Source: Thiogranum sp.
Lineage (GTDB): Bacteria > Pseudomonadota > Gammaproteobacteria > DSM-19610
Direction: 5' to 3'
Length of the DNA stretch: 64,000 nt
Assembly: GCA_030148805.1 (NCBI GenBank)
Contig: JASBSS010000036.1
Span: forward strand, 62,001 to 126,000
Shown here piece after piece: positions 27,318 through 35,809 of the stretch. The number at the start of each line of letters is the position of its first letter. Positions within the stretch are counted from its first letter, which is position 1. A program made the position numbers and the translations under genes. The notes below the pieces were generated by a model. It was not told where the DNA came from, made no database searches, and saw only the letters and a program-made list of their open reading frames with translations.

Positions 27318-28391
27318 ATGGACCTGGGGCTGACGTTGATCGGAATCGCGCTGATAGGGATCGCCGCCCTGGATATTTTCGGTGTGGTGCTGGCCACCCG
27401 GGCGATGGGCGGCCTCGTCACCCCATTCGCCAACAGCCTGATCTGGGCCGGCGGGCGCTGGCTCGATCAACACCTGCATCTGGGGGGCAGGCTGATGATT
27501 CTGGTCGGTCCGGCGTTGCTGGTTTTCGTGGTGGCGCTCTGGGCGGGGTTGTTCATCACGGGATTTGCGTGCCTTTATCGACCCATGCTGGGCGAACAGA
27601 TCCAGGCCTCCAGTGGCGGTCTGGAAGCCGACATGGGGACAGCGCTCTACTTCAGCGGCTTCAATTTCGCCACCCTGGGTATCGGCGACATCATCCCCGT
27701 GTCCGACCTGGCCCGGATGTTGACGGTGGTGCAGGCCTGCACCGGTTTCGCGGTGTTCACCCTTGGCATCAGCTACACCCTGAATATCTTTCAGGCGGTG
27801 AACCAACGCGACATCTTCGCGTTGTCGCTACACGGCGGCAGCGATCAGACCGGCCGGGCCGAAGTGGCCCTGCTCGGTCTGTGCCCCGACGGCAAAGCGG
27901 CGGCGGACGCCGGGTCCGTACTGGAAGACATCGCCGACAACACCTACGCATTACTGCAGATGCACCATGCCTATCCCATCGCGCATTTCTTCCGGCGGCG
28001 CAAAATCGAACTGGCCATGAGCCGCATCGCCTTCCAGGTGCTCGATCTGGTGACCCTGGCCGAGGCCCTGCTGGAACGCGAAACCTACGCCAGTCTGCTC
28101 GGCGCGCGCGGGTTCCTCAACGCCAAGAACGCCGCGCTGCGACTGGTGCATACCACCCGGGAGATGATGTGGCACCCCGCCAGCGCGCGCCAGCACGAGA
28201 CCGATTGGCAGGGCCATTTCGATACGGCCTACGCCGCACTGGCCGCCAAGGGGCTGACCCTGAGGCCACGCGAGGCTGCCTGGTCGGACTATCGCCAGCT
28301 GCGGCAGGCCTGGAATCCGGACACCCGGGCGCTAGCCGAGAAACTGGGCTACAACTGGGCCAAGATCAGCGGAGATGTCGAAAAAACTTAA
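27318..28391 (+). CDS. two-helix potassium channel-like membrane protein
   Basis: The 357-residue protein has an N-terminal hydrophobic helix (LTLIGIALIGIAALDIFGVV), a second span around LMILVGPALLVFVVALWAGL, a pore loop and filter (FNFATLGIGDIIPV) and a third span (GFAVFTLGISYTLNIF). TLGIGD corresponds to the K+ channel filter TxGYGD with Ile for Tyr, so selectivity may differ. About 220 cytoplasmic residues follow with no recognised regulatory domain. The frame is open further upstream, but that sequence is non-coding in character and the ATG at 27318 begins just before the first helix. A pore-forming ion channel is likely; ion and gating are unknown. Confidence 0.78.
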   Translation: MDLGLTLIGIALIGIAALDIFGVVLATRAMGGLVTPFANSLIWAGGRWLDQHLHLGGRLMILVGPALLVFVVALWAGLFITGFACLYRPMLGEQIQASSGGLEADMGTALYFSGFNFATLGIGDIIPVSDLARMLTVVQACTGFAVFTLGISYTLNIFQAVNQRDIFALSLHGGSDQTGRAEVALLGLCPDGKAAADAGSVLEDIADNTYALLQMHHAYPIAHFFRRRKIELAMSRIAFQVLDLVTLAEALLERETYASLLGARGFLNAKNAALRLVHTTREMMWHPASARQHETDWQGHFDTAYAALAAKGLTLRPREAAWSDYRQLRQAWNPDTRALAEKLGYNWAKISGDVEKT

Positions 28392-28569
28392 TCCCGCCTC
28401 GCCCCTGCCCTCGCCAGCTAAGTCTGTGGATTAATTTGTGATTATTTCGTGAAAGGAGACGTTCGGTCGGCCGGCGATGTCGGCAGGCATTACATTTTGT
28501 CTGACATTCTATTGCACCTATTTCTTACATCAGAACAACATTGACAGGAAAACAACCACATAGCCGCGG

Positions 28570-28585
28570 TGGCACTTTACTTGCA
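28570..28585 (+). promoter_or_regulatory. sigma-54 (RpoN) promoter
   Basis: TGGCAC at 28570 and TTGCA at 28581 with the exact -24/-12 spacing match the RpoN consensus (TGGCACG-N4-TTGCW) at every position except the seventh. It lies 90 bp upstream of the ten-cysteine secreted protein and the VPLPA-CTERM gene beyond it. A TGTCTGACA palindrome at 28498-28506 is a possible activator site. Sigma-54 promoters with the PrsK/PrsR system are known to accompany PEP-CTERM genes. Confidence 0.72.
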
Positions 28586-28674
28586 CAAACCAGCGTCAAG
28601 ATCCGCCCATGACGGATGTTGGTCATGCGCAGCAGGTCTCTGAAATTCATAAAAAATAGAGAGGAGAGGCGCGG

Positions 28675-29238
28675 ATGTCCACCCTGAAACGCTTACTGGC
28701 GGGTTGCGGCCCGACCGTCATTATGGGTTTGCTGTTTCTGACTGGCGGTGCCATCGCCGCGACCCCGGACGGAGAGACACCGGCCAACGAGGGCGTGTGC
28801 GACGGCCTGAAAGGCGCCACCCCGGGGCTCTATGGATTGTGCGTGGCTTACTGCGAAGCGCAGGACCTGGACAGCTTCGACAAGGAGCCCCCGAACACCA
28901 AGATCCTGGCCAACTACAACAAGAAAAAGCAGGCAGGGGACCCCGACATGCCCTGTGTGAAAGTGCCCTGCCCCTGCTGGAGCGACGCCGAACTCGCCTC
29001 CATCAGTGCCGACGGCATGGCGGCAGCCTGTCCTTCGGCCACCAACAAGCTGCAACTGATCGACAATGCCCCGCGCACGCACTTTGCCGAGGCCGACACC
29101 AGCACGGGGCGTGAACGGTGCCGGTACATCGACTTGAACGTGACGCCGCCGATCGTCAGGAGTCAGTCCATCGACGCGGCACAGGCCCAGAGCTGCTTCA
29201 CCGCCGTACAGGCGGCTTGTACGGCATTAGGCTTCTAA
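28675..29238 (+). CDS. secreted ten-cysteine protein of unknown function
   Basis: A 187-residue exported protein: the signal peptide (VIMGLLFLTGGAIAA) is cleaved about residue 29, and the mature part contains ten cysteines in GVC, GLCVAYC, MPCVKVPCPCW, AAC, RERC, QSC and AAC. The segment GLYGLCVAYCEAQDLDSFDK followed by PNTKILANYNKKKQAGDPDM is a recurrent signature in secreted proteins of PEP-CTERM-bearing proteobacteria, as I remember it, but no function is attached. An even number of cysteines suggests disulfides. The ATG has GAGGAGAGG upstream. It lies behind the sigma-54 promoter and 88 bp before the VPLPA-CTERM gene. Confidence 0.75.
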   Translation: MSTLKRLLAGCGPTVIMGLLFLTGGAIAATPDGETPANEGVCDGLKGATPGLYGLCVAYCEAQDLDSFDKEPPNTKILANYNKKKQAGDPDMPCVKVPCPCWSDAELASISADGMAAACPSATNKLQLIDNAPRTHFAEADTSTGRERCRYIDLNVTPPIVRSQSIDAAQAQSCFTAVQAACTALGF

Positions 29239-29266
29239 ATTAAAAGCATGGGCTTCTAATTAAAGC
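29230..29266 (+). repeat. tandem duplication of a gene terminus
   Basis: GGCTTCTAAATTAAAAGC (29230-29247) is repeated as GGCTTCTAATTAAAGC (29251-29266) with a 3-nt gap. The first copy holds the last codons and stop of the ten-cysteine protein; the second repeats the same Gly-Phe-stop sequence in non-coding DNA. Confidence 0.7.
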
Positions 29267-29326
29267 GATAGAGATAATCGTTTAAAGCCGGAACCCATTT
29301 CAACGATCTTCTGGAGGAGGAAGGCG

Positions 29327-29881
29327 GTGATCAAAAACAACAGGATCTTACAGAGTTTCGCCCTAGCTTGGCTGTTGGGGTGCGCCTCGGGTGTCGCCAA
29401 CGCGGTCACGCTCGCGACTTACAACTATGTCGTCACCGGCACGGTACTGGTCGGCGACGAAACGGCGCCCAATGCGTTCAATCTCACCGCGGGCGACAGC
29501 ATCACCGCTTTCGGCACCTTCACCGCGGATCTCACCGGCGGCACCACGGTGTCGTTCGCCAACGGCAGCGGCAACAGCATGACCATCGATTTGAACGGCA
29601 CCTCGCTCACTGCCAGCGACGACGACAGCTTTGGCGCCGGCACGGGCCCTTTCCTGACTTTCGACGGGTCCTCGGCGTTGACGGATTTCGATTTCCAGGA
29701 CACTGGCACGCCCTCGTTTAACTCCAGCTTTCTGTTTTTCGACGATTTCGACAGCCTGCTCGGCGAGTGGGACAGCAACGTCTCGCTGACCGTCATTCCG
29801 CTGCCGGCCGCGTTCTGGCTGTTTGGATCGGGCATACTCGCCCTGATCGCCGCCACTCGAAGCAGGACACGCAGCGTTTAA
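29327..29881 (+). CDS. VPLPA-CTERM sorting-domain surface protein
   Basis: This 184-residue exported protein has a signal peptide (SFALAWLLGCASGVANA) and ends with a PEP-CTERM variant signal: VIPLPAAFWLFGSGILALIA, then a basic tail RSRTRSV. Such tails are cleaved by exosortase and direct proteins to the extracellular matrix. The body is a beta-rich, Thr/Gly/Asp-rich domain (GDSITAFGTFTADLTGGTTV) with no catalytic motif. The start is GTG after GGAGGAGGAAGG. Exosortase is not in this window. A strong terminator follows, and the sigma-54 promoter upstream of the preceding gene probably drives both. Confidence 0.88.
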   Translation: MIKNNRILQSFALAWLLGCASGVANAVTLATYNYVVTGTVLVGDETAPNAFNLTAGDSITAFGTFTADLTGGTTVSFANGSGNSMTIDLNGTSLTASDDDSFGAGTGPFLTFDGSSALTDFDFQDTGTPSFNSSFLFFDDFDSLLGEWDSNVSLTVIPLPAAFWLFGSGILALIAATRSRTRSV

Positions 29882-29905
29882 TCCGCTATCTCCAAGCGTT
29901 TATTG

Positions 29906-29931
29906 GCCCCCGACCCCGGGGGCTGTTTTTT
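29906..29931 (+). terminator. intrinsic terminator after the VPLPA-CTERM gene
   Basis: The stem GCCCCC / GGGGGC (29906-29911 with 29918-29923) is followed by TGTTTTTT (29924-29931), 25 bp after the stop codon. Confidence 0.88.
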
Positions 29932-29995
29932 GCCCGCGAGGATCGCGCTGTTTGTACACGTGGAAGCACCGGCTCGCCAAGACACGGCCGTGCGC

Positions 29996-30481
29996 TCACC
30001 CCACGAGGCGCGACACCAGCGCCACGCCCGCGGCGGCCGGTAGCGCTGCGAGCAGATCGTCCAGCATGATTCCGGCGCCACCGCCCACGCGTCTGTCGAT
30101 GGCCCCGATCGGCCAGGGTTTCCAGATATCGAACAACCGGAACAGAATCACACCGGTCACGATACTGATCGCGTGCCCGCCGGCCGGTATCAGGGCGACG
30201 AACAGGCCGGCGAACTCGTCCCAGACGATCCCGGGATGATCGTGCACCCCGAGTTTTTCCGCCGCCGCGCCGCAAATCCAGACACCCGCCGCGATCACCG
30301 CCAAAACAGCCGCGAGATAAAAAGGCATCTGAAGAAAGCTCAACAGCAGATACAGCGGCACGGCCGCCAACGTGCCGACGGTGCCGGGCGCGCGGGCAGC
30401 CAGACCGGAGCCGAAACCGAAGGCCAGCAGCAATACCGGATCGCGCAGGACGCGGCCGGCCTCCACTTTGACTTCAGGCAC
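29996..30481 (-). CDS. pgpA: phosphatidylglycerophosphatase A
   Basis: A 161-residue inner-membrane phosphatase that makes phosphatidylglycerol from its phosphate. Family segments are GFGSGLAARAPGTVGTLAAV near the N-terminus and HDHPGIVWDEFAGLFVALI in the middle, with the acidic residues of the active site, then a hydrophobic C-terminus. GTG 30481 overlaps the thiL stop by 8 nt and has GGAGGA 8 nt upstream; the longer frame would reach far into thiL. It is the last gene of the riboflavin/thiamine operon, its standard gammaproteobacterial place. Confidence 0.92.
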   Translation of the reverse strand: MPEVKVEAGRVLRDPVLLLAFGFGSGLAARAPGTVGTLAAVPLYLLLSFLQMPFYLAAVLAVIAAGVWICGAAAEKLGVHDHPGIVWDEFAGLFVALIPAGGHAISIVTGVILFRLFDIWKPWPIGAIDRRVGGGAGIMLDDLLAALPAAAGVALVSRLVG

Positions 30482-31439
30482 GCGCTTCGTCCTCCCGGAA
30501 GTGGTCGAAACCCCGCTGCGGCGGTCTCTCGATGCGACCGTCCCCAAACTGGCAGCGCACCCCAGGCTCGGCCTCGATGACGCCGATTTCGGTCAGCGGC
30601 AGGGGCTCGCGCTGGCGCAGGGCCTGCAGCTCGGCATAATGCTCGGCGGGCACGGTGAAACACAACTCGTAGTCATCGCCGCCGTGGTACTGGCACGCCA
30701 GGCGCTGTTCGTAGGGCAGCTGTTGCAAGGCGGCGGAAGTCGGCAGCCGTTCGGGCCACAGCGTCGCGCCACAGCCACTGGCGGCGAGCACATGTCCCAG
30801 GTCGGCGAGCAGCCCGTCGGAAACATCGATCGCCGCCGTCGCCATTCCGACCAGCGCCTGCCCCAGCGAGACTCGCGGTTGCGGACGATTGAGGCGCTGC
30901 AACAGCTCTGCGGCCACCGTCTCCCCGCGTTGCAACTGTCCCAGGGCGCAAGCCGCATCCCCGAGGCTGCCGCTGACCAACAGCGCATCGCCCGGCGCGG
31001 CCGCGTCCCGGCGCAGCGCCTTCGCCCCCGCCACATGACCCTGCACCTGCACGGTCACGGACAAGGGGCCACGGGTGGTATCGCCACCGACCAGAGCCAC
31101 CTGATGGGCATCGGCCAATTGATAAAAACCCTCCGCGAACTCTCGCAACCAGTCGGGGTCCGCAGCGGGCAGCGTAAGCGCAAGCGTCGCCCACGCGGGG
31201 GTCGCGCCCATCGCCGCCAGGTCGCTCAAATTGACCGCCAGCGCTTTCCAGCCGATATCGAAAGCGGCGCTGTCGTCGGGGAAATGCCGGCCGGCCAGCA
31301 GCGTGTCCACGGCGACCACCAGCTGTTGGCCGGCCGGCACATTCAACAGGGCGGCATCATCACCCACGCCAAGCACCACGTCGTCGCGGGTGACCGACCG
31401 GCTGAAGTAGCGCTCGATGAGGTCGAATTCCGAAGTCAC
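30474..31439 (-). CDS. thiL: thiamine-monophosphate kinase
   Basis: ThiL phosphorylates thiamine monophosphate to thiamine diphosphate, the active cofactor. The 321-residue protein begins with FDLIERYFSR and has GVGDDAALL (about 23-31), the metal/ATP loop region VAVDTLLAGRHFP, NLSDLAAMGATPAWATLAL and GGDTTRGPLSVTV, all typical of the PurM/ThiL fold. It is followed by pgpA with an 8-nt overlap and preceded by a YaiI-type gene 7 nt away. Thiamine diphosphate is needed by Dxs and the phosphoketolase in this window. Confidence 0.95.
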   Translation of the reverse strand: MTSEFDLIERYFSRSVTRDDVVLGVGDDAALLNVPAGQQLVVAVDTLLAGRHFPDDSAAFDIGWKALAVNLSDLAAMGATPAWATLALTLPAADPDWLREFAEGFYQLADAHQVALVGGDTTRGPLSVTVQVQGHVAGAKALRRDAAAPGDALLVSGSLGDAACALGQLQRGETVAAELLQRLNRPQPRVSLGQALVGMATAAIDVSDGLLADLGHVLAASGCGATLWPERLPTSAALQQLPYEQRLACQYHGGDDYELCFTVPAEHYAELQALRQREPLPLTEIGVIEAEPGVRCQFGDGRIERPPQRGFDHFREDEARA

Positions 31440-31446
31440 GCCGGGA

Positions 31447-31902
31447 TCAACTTTGTCGTTGCCGTCGCGTTAGCCAACGATCCAGCTGATTGGCGAAAGC
31501 CTGGCGATCGGCCGCTTTGAGTTGGCTGGGCCCACCGGTCTGCACGCCGCTGCCGCGCAACTCGTCCATGAAGTCGCGCAGGTTCAGACGTTCGCCGATA
31601 TTGCTGCCGTCGTAGAGTTCGCCGCGCGGACTGAGCGCCAGCGCACCCTTGTCGATGACCTGGGCGGCGAGCGGGATATCGGCGGTGATGATCAGATCGC
31701 CACCGAGCGCGTGCGCGACAATGTAATCGTCAGCCTCGTCGAAGCCGCGGCGGACCTGGACATTACGGATGTAGGGCGATGGCGGTACGCGGATCTGCTG
31801 GTTAGCGACCAGGGTAGTGGTCACACCCGCGCGCGCGGCAGCACGAAACACGATCTCCTTGATGGCATTGGGACAGGCGTCGGCGTCGACCCAGATGTTC
31901 AT
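31447..31902 (-). CDS. YaiI/YqxD family protein (DUF188, PIN-like)
   Basis: The 151-residue UPF0178/DUF188 protein starts with [20 protein letters not shown] and contains [20 protein letters not shown] and [14 protein letters not shown]. The conserved Asp residues resemble those of PIN-domain nucleases, but no activity is known. Its ATG directly abuts the nusB stop (TAG ATG), so it is embedded between nusB and thiL in the operon. That insertion is a minor variation on the usual gene order. Confidence 0.92.
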   Translation of the reverse strand: MNIWVDADACPNAIKEIVFRAAARAGVTTTLVANQQIRVPPSPYIRNVQVRRGFDEADDYIVAHALGGDLIITADIPLAAQVIDKGALALSPRGELYDGSNIGERLNLRDFMDELRGSGVQTGGPSQLKAADRQAFANQLDRWLTRRQRQS

Positions 31903-32376
31903 CTATTTCTTCAGCAGCCCGCTGCCGCCCCGCCCCTGCGGATGCTCCACCGCGCGCAGCTCGCGCGCGGCCTGGTCGAGCACGCCGTTGATGTATTTGT
32001 GCGCCTGCTCGGCACCGAACTTCTTCGTCAGATTGACCGACTCGTTGATGATGATGCGGTAGGGGATGTCGATCCGCGCCAGCAGCTCGTAACTGGCCAT
32101 GCGCAACACCGCGCGCTCGACCGGGTCGAGTTCGCTGACCGGGCGGTCGAGATAGGGAACGAAAGACTGCTCCACTTCGTCCAGGCGCGCCGGCACCTGG
32201 TGCAACAGCTCGTGGAAATAGTCCTTGTCGGCCTTGCTGAAATCCTCGTCCTCGAGGAACTGCACTTCGATGGCCGCCAGGTCGTTGCCCGAGAGATCCC
32301 ACTGGTACAAGGCCTGCATCGCCAGACGGCGCGCGCGGGTGCGCAGGGCGGCGTGCATTTTATCCGTGGCGGGCAC
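31903..32376 (-). CDS. nusB: transcription antitermination factor NusB
   Basis: NusB (157 residues) binds boxA RNA together with NusE/S10 in rRNA antitermination. Family segments are RRLAMQALYQWDLSG near the N-terminus, VERAVLRMASYELLARIDIP and the C-terminal INESVNLTKKFGAEQAHKYI plus NGVLDQAARELR. The length is slightly above E. coli NusB (139), with a short Gly/Lys tail. It lies 8 nt downstream of ribH, the classical arrangement. Confidence 0.95.
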   Translation of the reverse strand: MPATDKMHAALRTRARRLAMQALYQWDLSGNDLAAIEVQFLEDEDFSKADKDYFHELLHQVPARLDEVEQSFVPYLDRPVSELDPVERAVLRMASYELLARIDIPYRIIINESVNLTKKFGAEQAHKYINGVLDQAARELRAVEHPQGRGGSGLLKK

Positions 32377-32384
32377 AGCAGGCC

Positions 32385-32861
32385 TTACTTGCCAATTTCG
32401 CGCAGCAGGTTGATCATCTCGATCGCCGACATCGCGGCCTCGGCGCCCTTGTTGCCGGCCTTGGTGCCGGCGCGCTCAATGGCCTGTTCGATGCTGTCGA
32501 CGGTCAGCACGCCGAAGGCGATGGGGATATCGTGCTGCAACGAAACCTGCGACAGGCCCTTGGTGCACTCCCCGGCCACATACTCGAAGTGCGGCGTGCC
32601 GCCGCGGATCACCGCGCCCAGCGCGATGATCGCCTCGTAGCGCTGGCTGGCGGCCAGCCGCTTGGCGGCGATGGGCATCTCATAGGCACCCGGCACGCGC
32701 ACGATCTGCAGCTCGCGCTCCTCGGCGCCGTGGCGCTTGAGCGTGTCGATGGCGCCGGCGAGCAGGCTTTCCACCACGAAGCTGTTGAAACGCGAGACCA
32801 GCAAGGCGATGCGCGCGCCGCGCAGGCTCAACTGGGCTTCCAGAGTCGGTATGCCGTTCAT
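32385..32861 (-). CDS. ribH: 6,7-dimethyl-8-ribityllumazine synthase
   Basis: Lumazine synthase (158 residues) condenses 5-amino-6-ribitylaminouracil with 3,4-dihydroxy-2-butanone 4-phosphate. Diagnostic segments are [20 protein letters not shown] near the N-terminus, [32 protein letters not shown] (about residues 82-98) with the catalytic His, and [17 protein letters not shown]. It is 10 nt downstream of ribBA and acts with ribE and ribD from the same operon. Confidence 0.96.
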   Translation of the reverse strand: MNGIPTLEAQLSLRGARIALLVSRFNSFVVESLLAGAIDTLKRHGAEERELQIVRVPGAYEMPIAAKRLAASQRYEAIIALGAVIRGGTPHFEYVAGECTKGLSQVSLQHDIPIAFGVLTVDSIEQAIERAGTKAGNKGAEAAMSAIEMINLLREIGK

Positions 32862-32871
32862 TGGGTTCTCC

Positions 32872-33996
32872 TTAGGCTGACGGGTTGCCGCCGTCGATAT
32901 AGTCGACCACTTCCAGACCGAAGCCGGACAGGCCGTGCACCACCATCGGTGCGCTCAACACGTGCATGCGCCGCACGCCCAGGTCGGTCAGTATCTGGGC
33001 GCCGATGCCATGCGTGCGCAATTCGTGACGTTCTTCACGGGTAACCGGCCGGCCACTTTTCTCGTGCTCGTTATAGCACTGTATGCGCTGCACCAGCTCG
33101 CGCGGCGACTCCTGGCCGCCCAGCACCACCAGCACGCCCGAACCATGATCGGCGATACGCTGCATGGCGTCACGCAGCGGCCAGCCGGTATCGCTCATCT
33201 GCGCGCCGAACAAATCGCCCAGCGTGTTCTGCACGTGCACCCGTACCAGCGTCGGCTCGCTCGCGCCGACCTCGCCTTTCACCAGCGCCAGGTGCAAGCC
33301 TTTGTTGACGATATCCTGGTAGGCGTAAAGATGGAACTCGCCCTGTTCGGTCGCCAGCGCGCACTCGGCCACCCGCTCGACGCTTTTCTCGTTGGCGATG
33401 CGATAGTGGATCAGGTCGGCGATGGTGCCGACCTTGAGGCCGTGCTCGGCGGCAAAGCGCTCCAGGTCCGGTCGCCGCGCCATGCTGCCGTCCTCGTTGA
33501 GAATCTCGACGATCACCGCGGCCGCCTCCAGGCCGGCCAGCCGCGCCAGATCGCAGCCCGCCTCGGTATGCCCGGCGCGCGTCAGCACGCCGCCGGGACG
33601 CGCCATCAGGGGAAAGATATGACCGGGTTGCACCAGATCCTGCGCCCGGGCGTCGGGCCTGACGGCCGTGCGCACGGTATGGGCGCGGTCATAGGCCGAG
33701 ATGCCCGTGGTCACCCCTTCGGCCGCCTCGATCGAAAGGGTGAAATTGGTCGAATGCTGATCCTGGTTGCTGTTGACCATCAACGGCAGGGACAATTGCT
33801 GACAGCGCTCGCGCGTCAGCGTCAGGCAGATCAGGCCGCGTCCGTAGCGCGCCATGAAATTGATGTCCTCGGGGCGCACCTTGGAGGCGGCCATGATCAG
33901 GTCGCCCTCGTTCTCGCGATCCTCGTCATCCATGATGATGACCATTTTGCCGTCGCGGATGTCGCCGATGATCTCTTCGATACTGTTGAGTTGCAT
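32872..33996 (-). CDS. ribBA: 3,4-dihydroxy-2-butanone-4-phosphate synthase with degenerate GTP cyclohydrolase II domain
   Basis: A 374-residue two-domain protein. The N-terminal RibB domain (about 1-200) is intact: [49 protein letters not shown] and [17 protein letters not shown]. The C-terminal RibA-like domain lacks the three zinc cysteines. The region that should read RxHSECLxGD...RCDCG reads [10 protein letters not shown]...MSDTG. GTP cyclohydrolase II activity is therefore not expected, and a separate RibA is needed elsewhere. This RibB-plus-degenerate-RibA form recurs in Gammaproteobacteria. It sits between ribE and ribH. Confidence 0.93.
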   Translation of the reverse strand: MQLNSIEEIIGDIRDGKMVIIMDDEDRENEGDLIMAASKVRPEDINFMARYGRGLICLTLTRERCQQLSLPLMVNSNQDQHSTNFTLSIEAAEGVTTGISAYDRAHTVRTAVRPDARAQDLVQPGHIFPLMARPGGVLTRAGHTEAGCDLARLAGLEAAAVIVEILNEDGSMARRPDLERFAAEHGLKVGTIADLIHYRIANEKSVERVAECALATEQGEFHLYAYQDIVNKGLHLALVKGEVGASEPTLVRVHVQNTLGDLFGAQMSDTGWPLRDAMQRIADHGSGVLVVLGGQESPRELVQRIQCYNEHEKSGRPVTREERHELRTHGIGAQILTDLGVRRMHVLSAPMVVHGLSGFGLEVVDYIDGGNPSA

Positions 33997-34003
33997 AGTT
34001 GAA

Positions 34004-34669
34004 TCAGTCCGTGCCGCTGACGAATCCGCAGCGTTGTAAGAGTTCCCGGGTGACGCCGGCGTCGGGACGCGCGGCCTCCTCCCCGAGCAACAGCCGCTCG
34101 AGGTAGCGGGCGATTATATCCACTTCCAGGTTGCAGCGGCGGCCGGGGCGGAATTCACCCAGGGTGGTTTCGCGCAGCGTGTGCGGCACGATGTTGAGTT
34201 CGAACTCGGCGCCGTCGACGCGGTTGACCGTCAGGCTGACCCCGTCGACACAGACCGACCCCTTGGCCGCGATGTAGCGCGCCAACGCGTCCGGCGCGCG
34301 CAGCCGCAGTCGCACCGAGCGCCCCTCGTCGCGCGCCGAGACCACCTGGCCGAGTCCGTCCACGTGGCCGCTGACCAGATGCCCGCCCAGGGGCGTGGCG
34401 GGCGTCAGCGCGGTTTCCAGATTCACCCGGTCACCCACTTCGAGCGCACCGATGGTGCTCACCGCCAGGGTCTCGGCGGAAACATCCGCCCAATAACCAT
34501 CGCCCGGCAGGTCCACCACCGTCAGGCACACGCCGCTGGTGGCGATACTGTCACCGAGGCGCACCCCGCCCAGGTCGAGCGCGCCCGTGCGCACCCGCAG
34601 GCGCAGATCCTCGCCCCGGCGCTCCAGGGCGGCCACCTCGCCGACCGCTTGTATGATTCCGGTAAACAT
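34004..34669 (-). CDS. ribE: riboflavin synthase alpha subunit
   Basis: The 221-residue enzyme dismutates two lumazines into riboflavin. Its two homologous lumazine-binding barrels are visible: [19 protein letters not shown] opens the first, with [17 protein letters not shown], and [16 protein letters not shown] opens the second, with [21 protein letters not shown] short Asp-containing tail ends the protein. It follows ribD by 12 nt in the operon. Called ribE or ribC depending on the naming scheme. Confidence 0.95.
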   Translation of the reverse strand: MFTGIIQAVGEVAALERRGEDLRLRVRTGALDLGGVRLGDSIATSGVCLTVVDLPGDGYWADVSAETLAVSTIGALEVGDRVNLETALTPATPLGGHLVSGHVDGLGQVVSARDEGRSVRLRLRAPDALARYIAAKGSVCVDGVSLTVNRVDGAEFELNIVPHTLRETTLGEFRPGRRCNLEVDIIARYLERLLLGEEAARPDAGVTRELLQRCGFVSGTD

Positions 34670-34681
34670 GTGTCCGCCGTC

Positions 34682-35806
34682 TCAGTCCGGGTCATCCCGT
34701 TTAGGTTTCGGCCGCACGGTAATGCGCAGATCCTCGCCCACCTGGCGCACGTCCAGCCATTCCAGTTCGATCCGCTCGCGCATCTGCTCCAGGCCCGGCA
34801 ATATGAGCAGACCGCGCGCGGTATCGCCCATCAGATGCGGCGCCAGATAGACCACCAGCTCGTCGACCAGGCCCGCGGCGACGAAGGCGCCGGCGAGCGT
34901 GGCGCCACATTCGAGCAGCACGTCATTGATCTCGCGCTCGGCCAGCGATCCGAGCACCGCCAACGGATCGAGGCGCCCGTCGGCCGCGCTCGGCGCCAGC
35001 GCCACCTCGGCGCCCGCGGCCTGCAACGGCCGCCAAGCATGCTTGTCGTCCTTCGCCGTCAACACCAGTTTGCCGCCGGGCAGGTTGACGATATTGGCCG
35101 ACGCGGGTAACCGCAGCCGCGAGTCGAGCACCACGCGCAGCGGCTGGCGTACCGGTTCGACACCGTTTAGCTGGCCGGCGTCCAGGCGCACGTTCATCGA
35201 CGGATTGTCCGCCAGCACCGTGCCCACGCCGGTGACTACCGCGGAGCTGCGCGCGCGCAGGTGCTGCACGTCCTGGCGCGCCGCCGCGCCGGTGATCCAG
35301 CGGCTCTCGCCCGAAGCCATGGCGGTGCGTCCGTCCAGGCTGGCGGCCAGCTTCAACCTTACCCACGGCCGAGCGCGGCGCCGGCGGGACAGATAACCCA
35401 GATTGACCTGTTCGGCTTGCGCCGCCAGCAGGCCGGATTCGACCGCGATACCGGCCTCGCGCAAGCGCCGCAGGCCGCTGCCGGCCACCTCGGGGTTGGG
35501 GTCCAGCGAAGCGACCACCACGCGTTTGACCCCGGCGGCGATCAACGCATCGGCACAAGGCGGGGTGCGGCCCTGATGACTGCAAGGCTCCAGGCTCACA
35601 TACACATCCGCGCCGCGCGCGCGCTCACCGGCCTCGCGCAAGGCGAAGACTTCGGCATGCGGTTCGCCGGCGCGCTGGTGCCAGCCGCGGCCGACGATCT
35701 CGCCGCGCTGCACAATCACACAACCCACGTTCGGGTTGGGGTGGGTACTGTAACAGCCGCGCGCCGCCAGACGGATGGCCTCGGCCATGTAGGCGCGCGC
35801 GTTCAA
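34682..35806 (-). CDS. ribD: bifunctional pyrimidine deaminase/reductase
   Basis: RibD (374 residues) deaminates and then reduces the pyrimidine intermediate of riboflavin synthesis. The N-terminal deaminase domain has the zinc motif PHAEVFALREAG with the proton-shuttle Glu, and SLEPCSHQGRTPPCADALI with the two zinc cysteines. The reductase domain follows: VRLKLAASLDGRTAMASGES and VVTGVGTVLADNPSMNVRL. It starts 4 nt after nrdR, leaving no room for an FMN riboswitch between them. Confidence 0.95.
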   Translation of the reverse strand: MNARAYMAEAIRLAARGCYSTHPNPNVGCVIVQRGEIVGRGWHQRAGEPHAEVFALREAGERARGADVYVSLEPCSHQGRTPPCADALIAAGVKRVVVASLDPNPEVAGSGLRRLREAGIAVESGLLAAQAEQVNLGYLSRRRRARPWVRLKLAASLDGRTAMASGESRWITGAAARQDVQHLRARSSAVVTGVGTVLADNPSMNVRLDAGQLNGVEPVRQPLRVVLDSRLRLPASANIVNLPGGKLVLTAKDDKHAWRPLQAAGAEVALAPSAADGRLDPLAVLGSLAEREINDVLLECGATLAGAFVAAGLVDELVVYLAPHLMGDTARGLLILPGLEQMRERIELEWLDVRQVGEDLRITVRPKPKRDDPD

Positions 35807-35809
35807 GGT

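Noticed and set aside
35807-35809. FMN riboswitch before ribD or ribBA
   Set aside because: The intergenic gaps inside the rib operon are 4-12 nt, too short for an RFN element, and none of the conserved blocks is visible.
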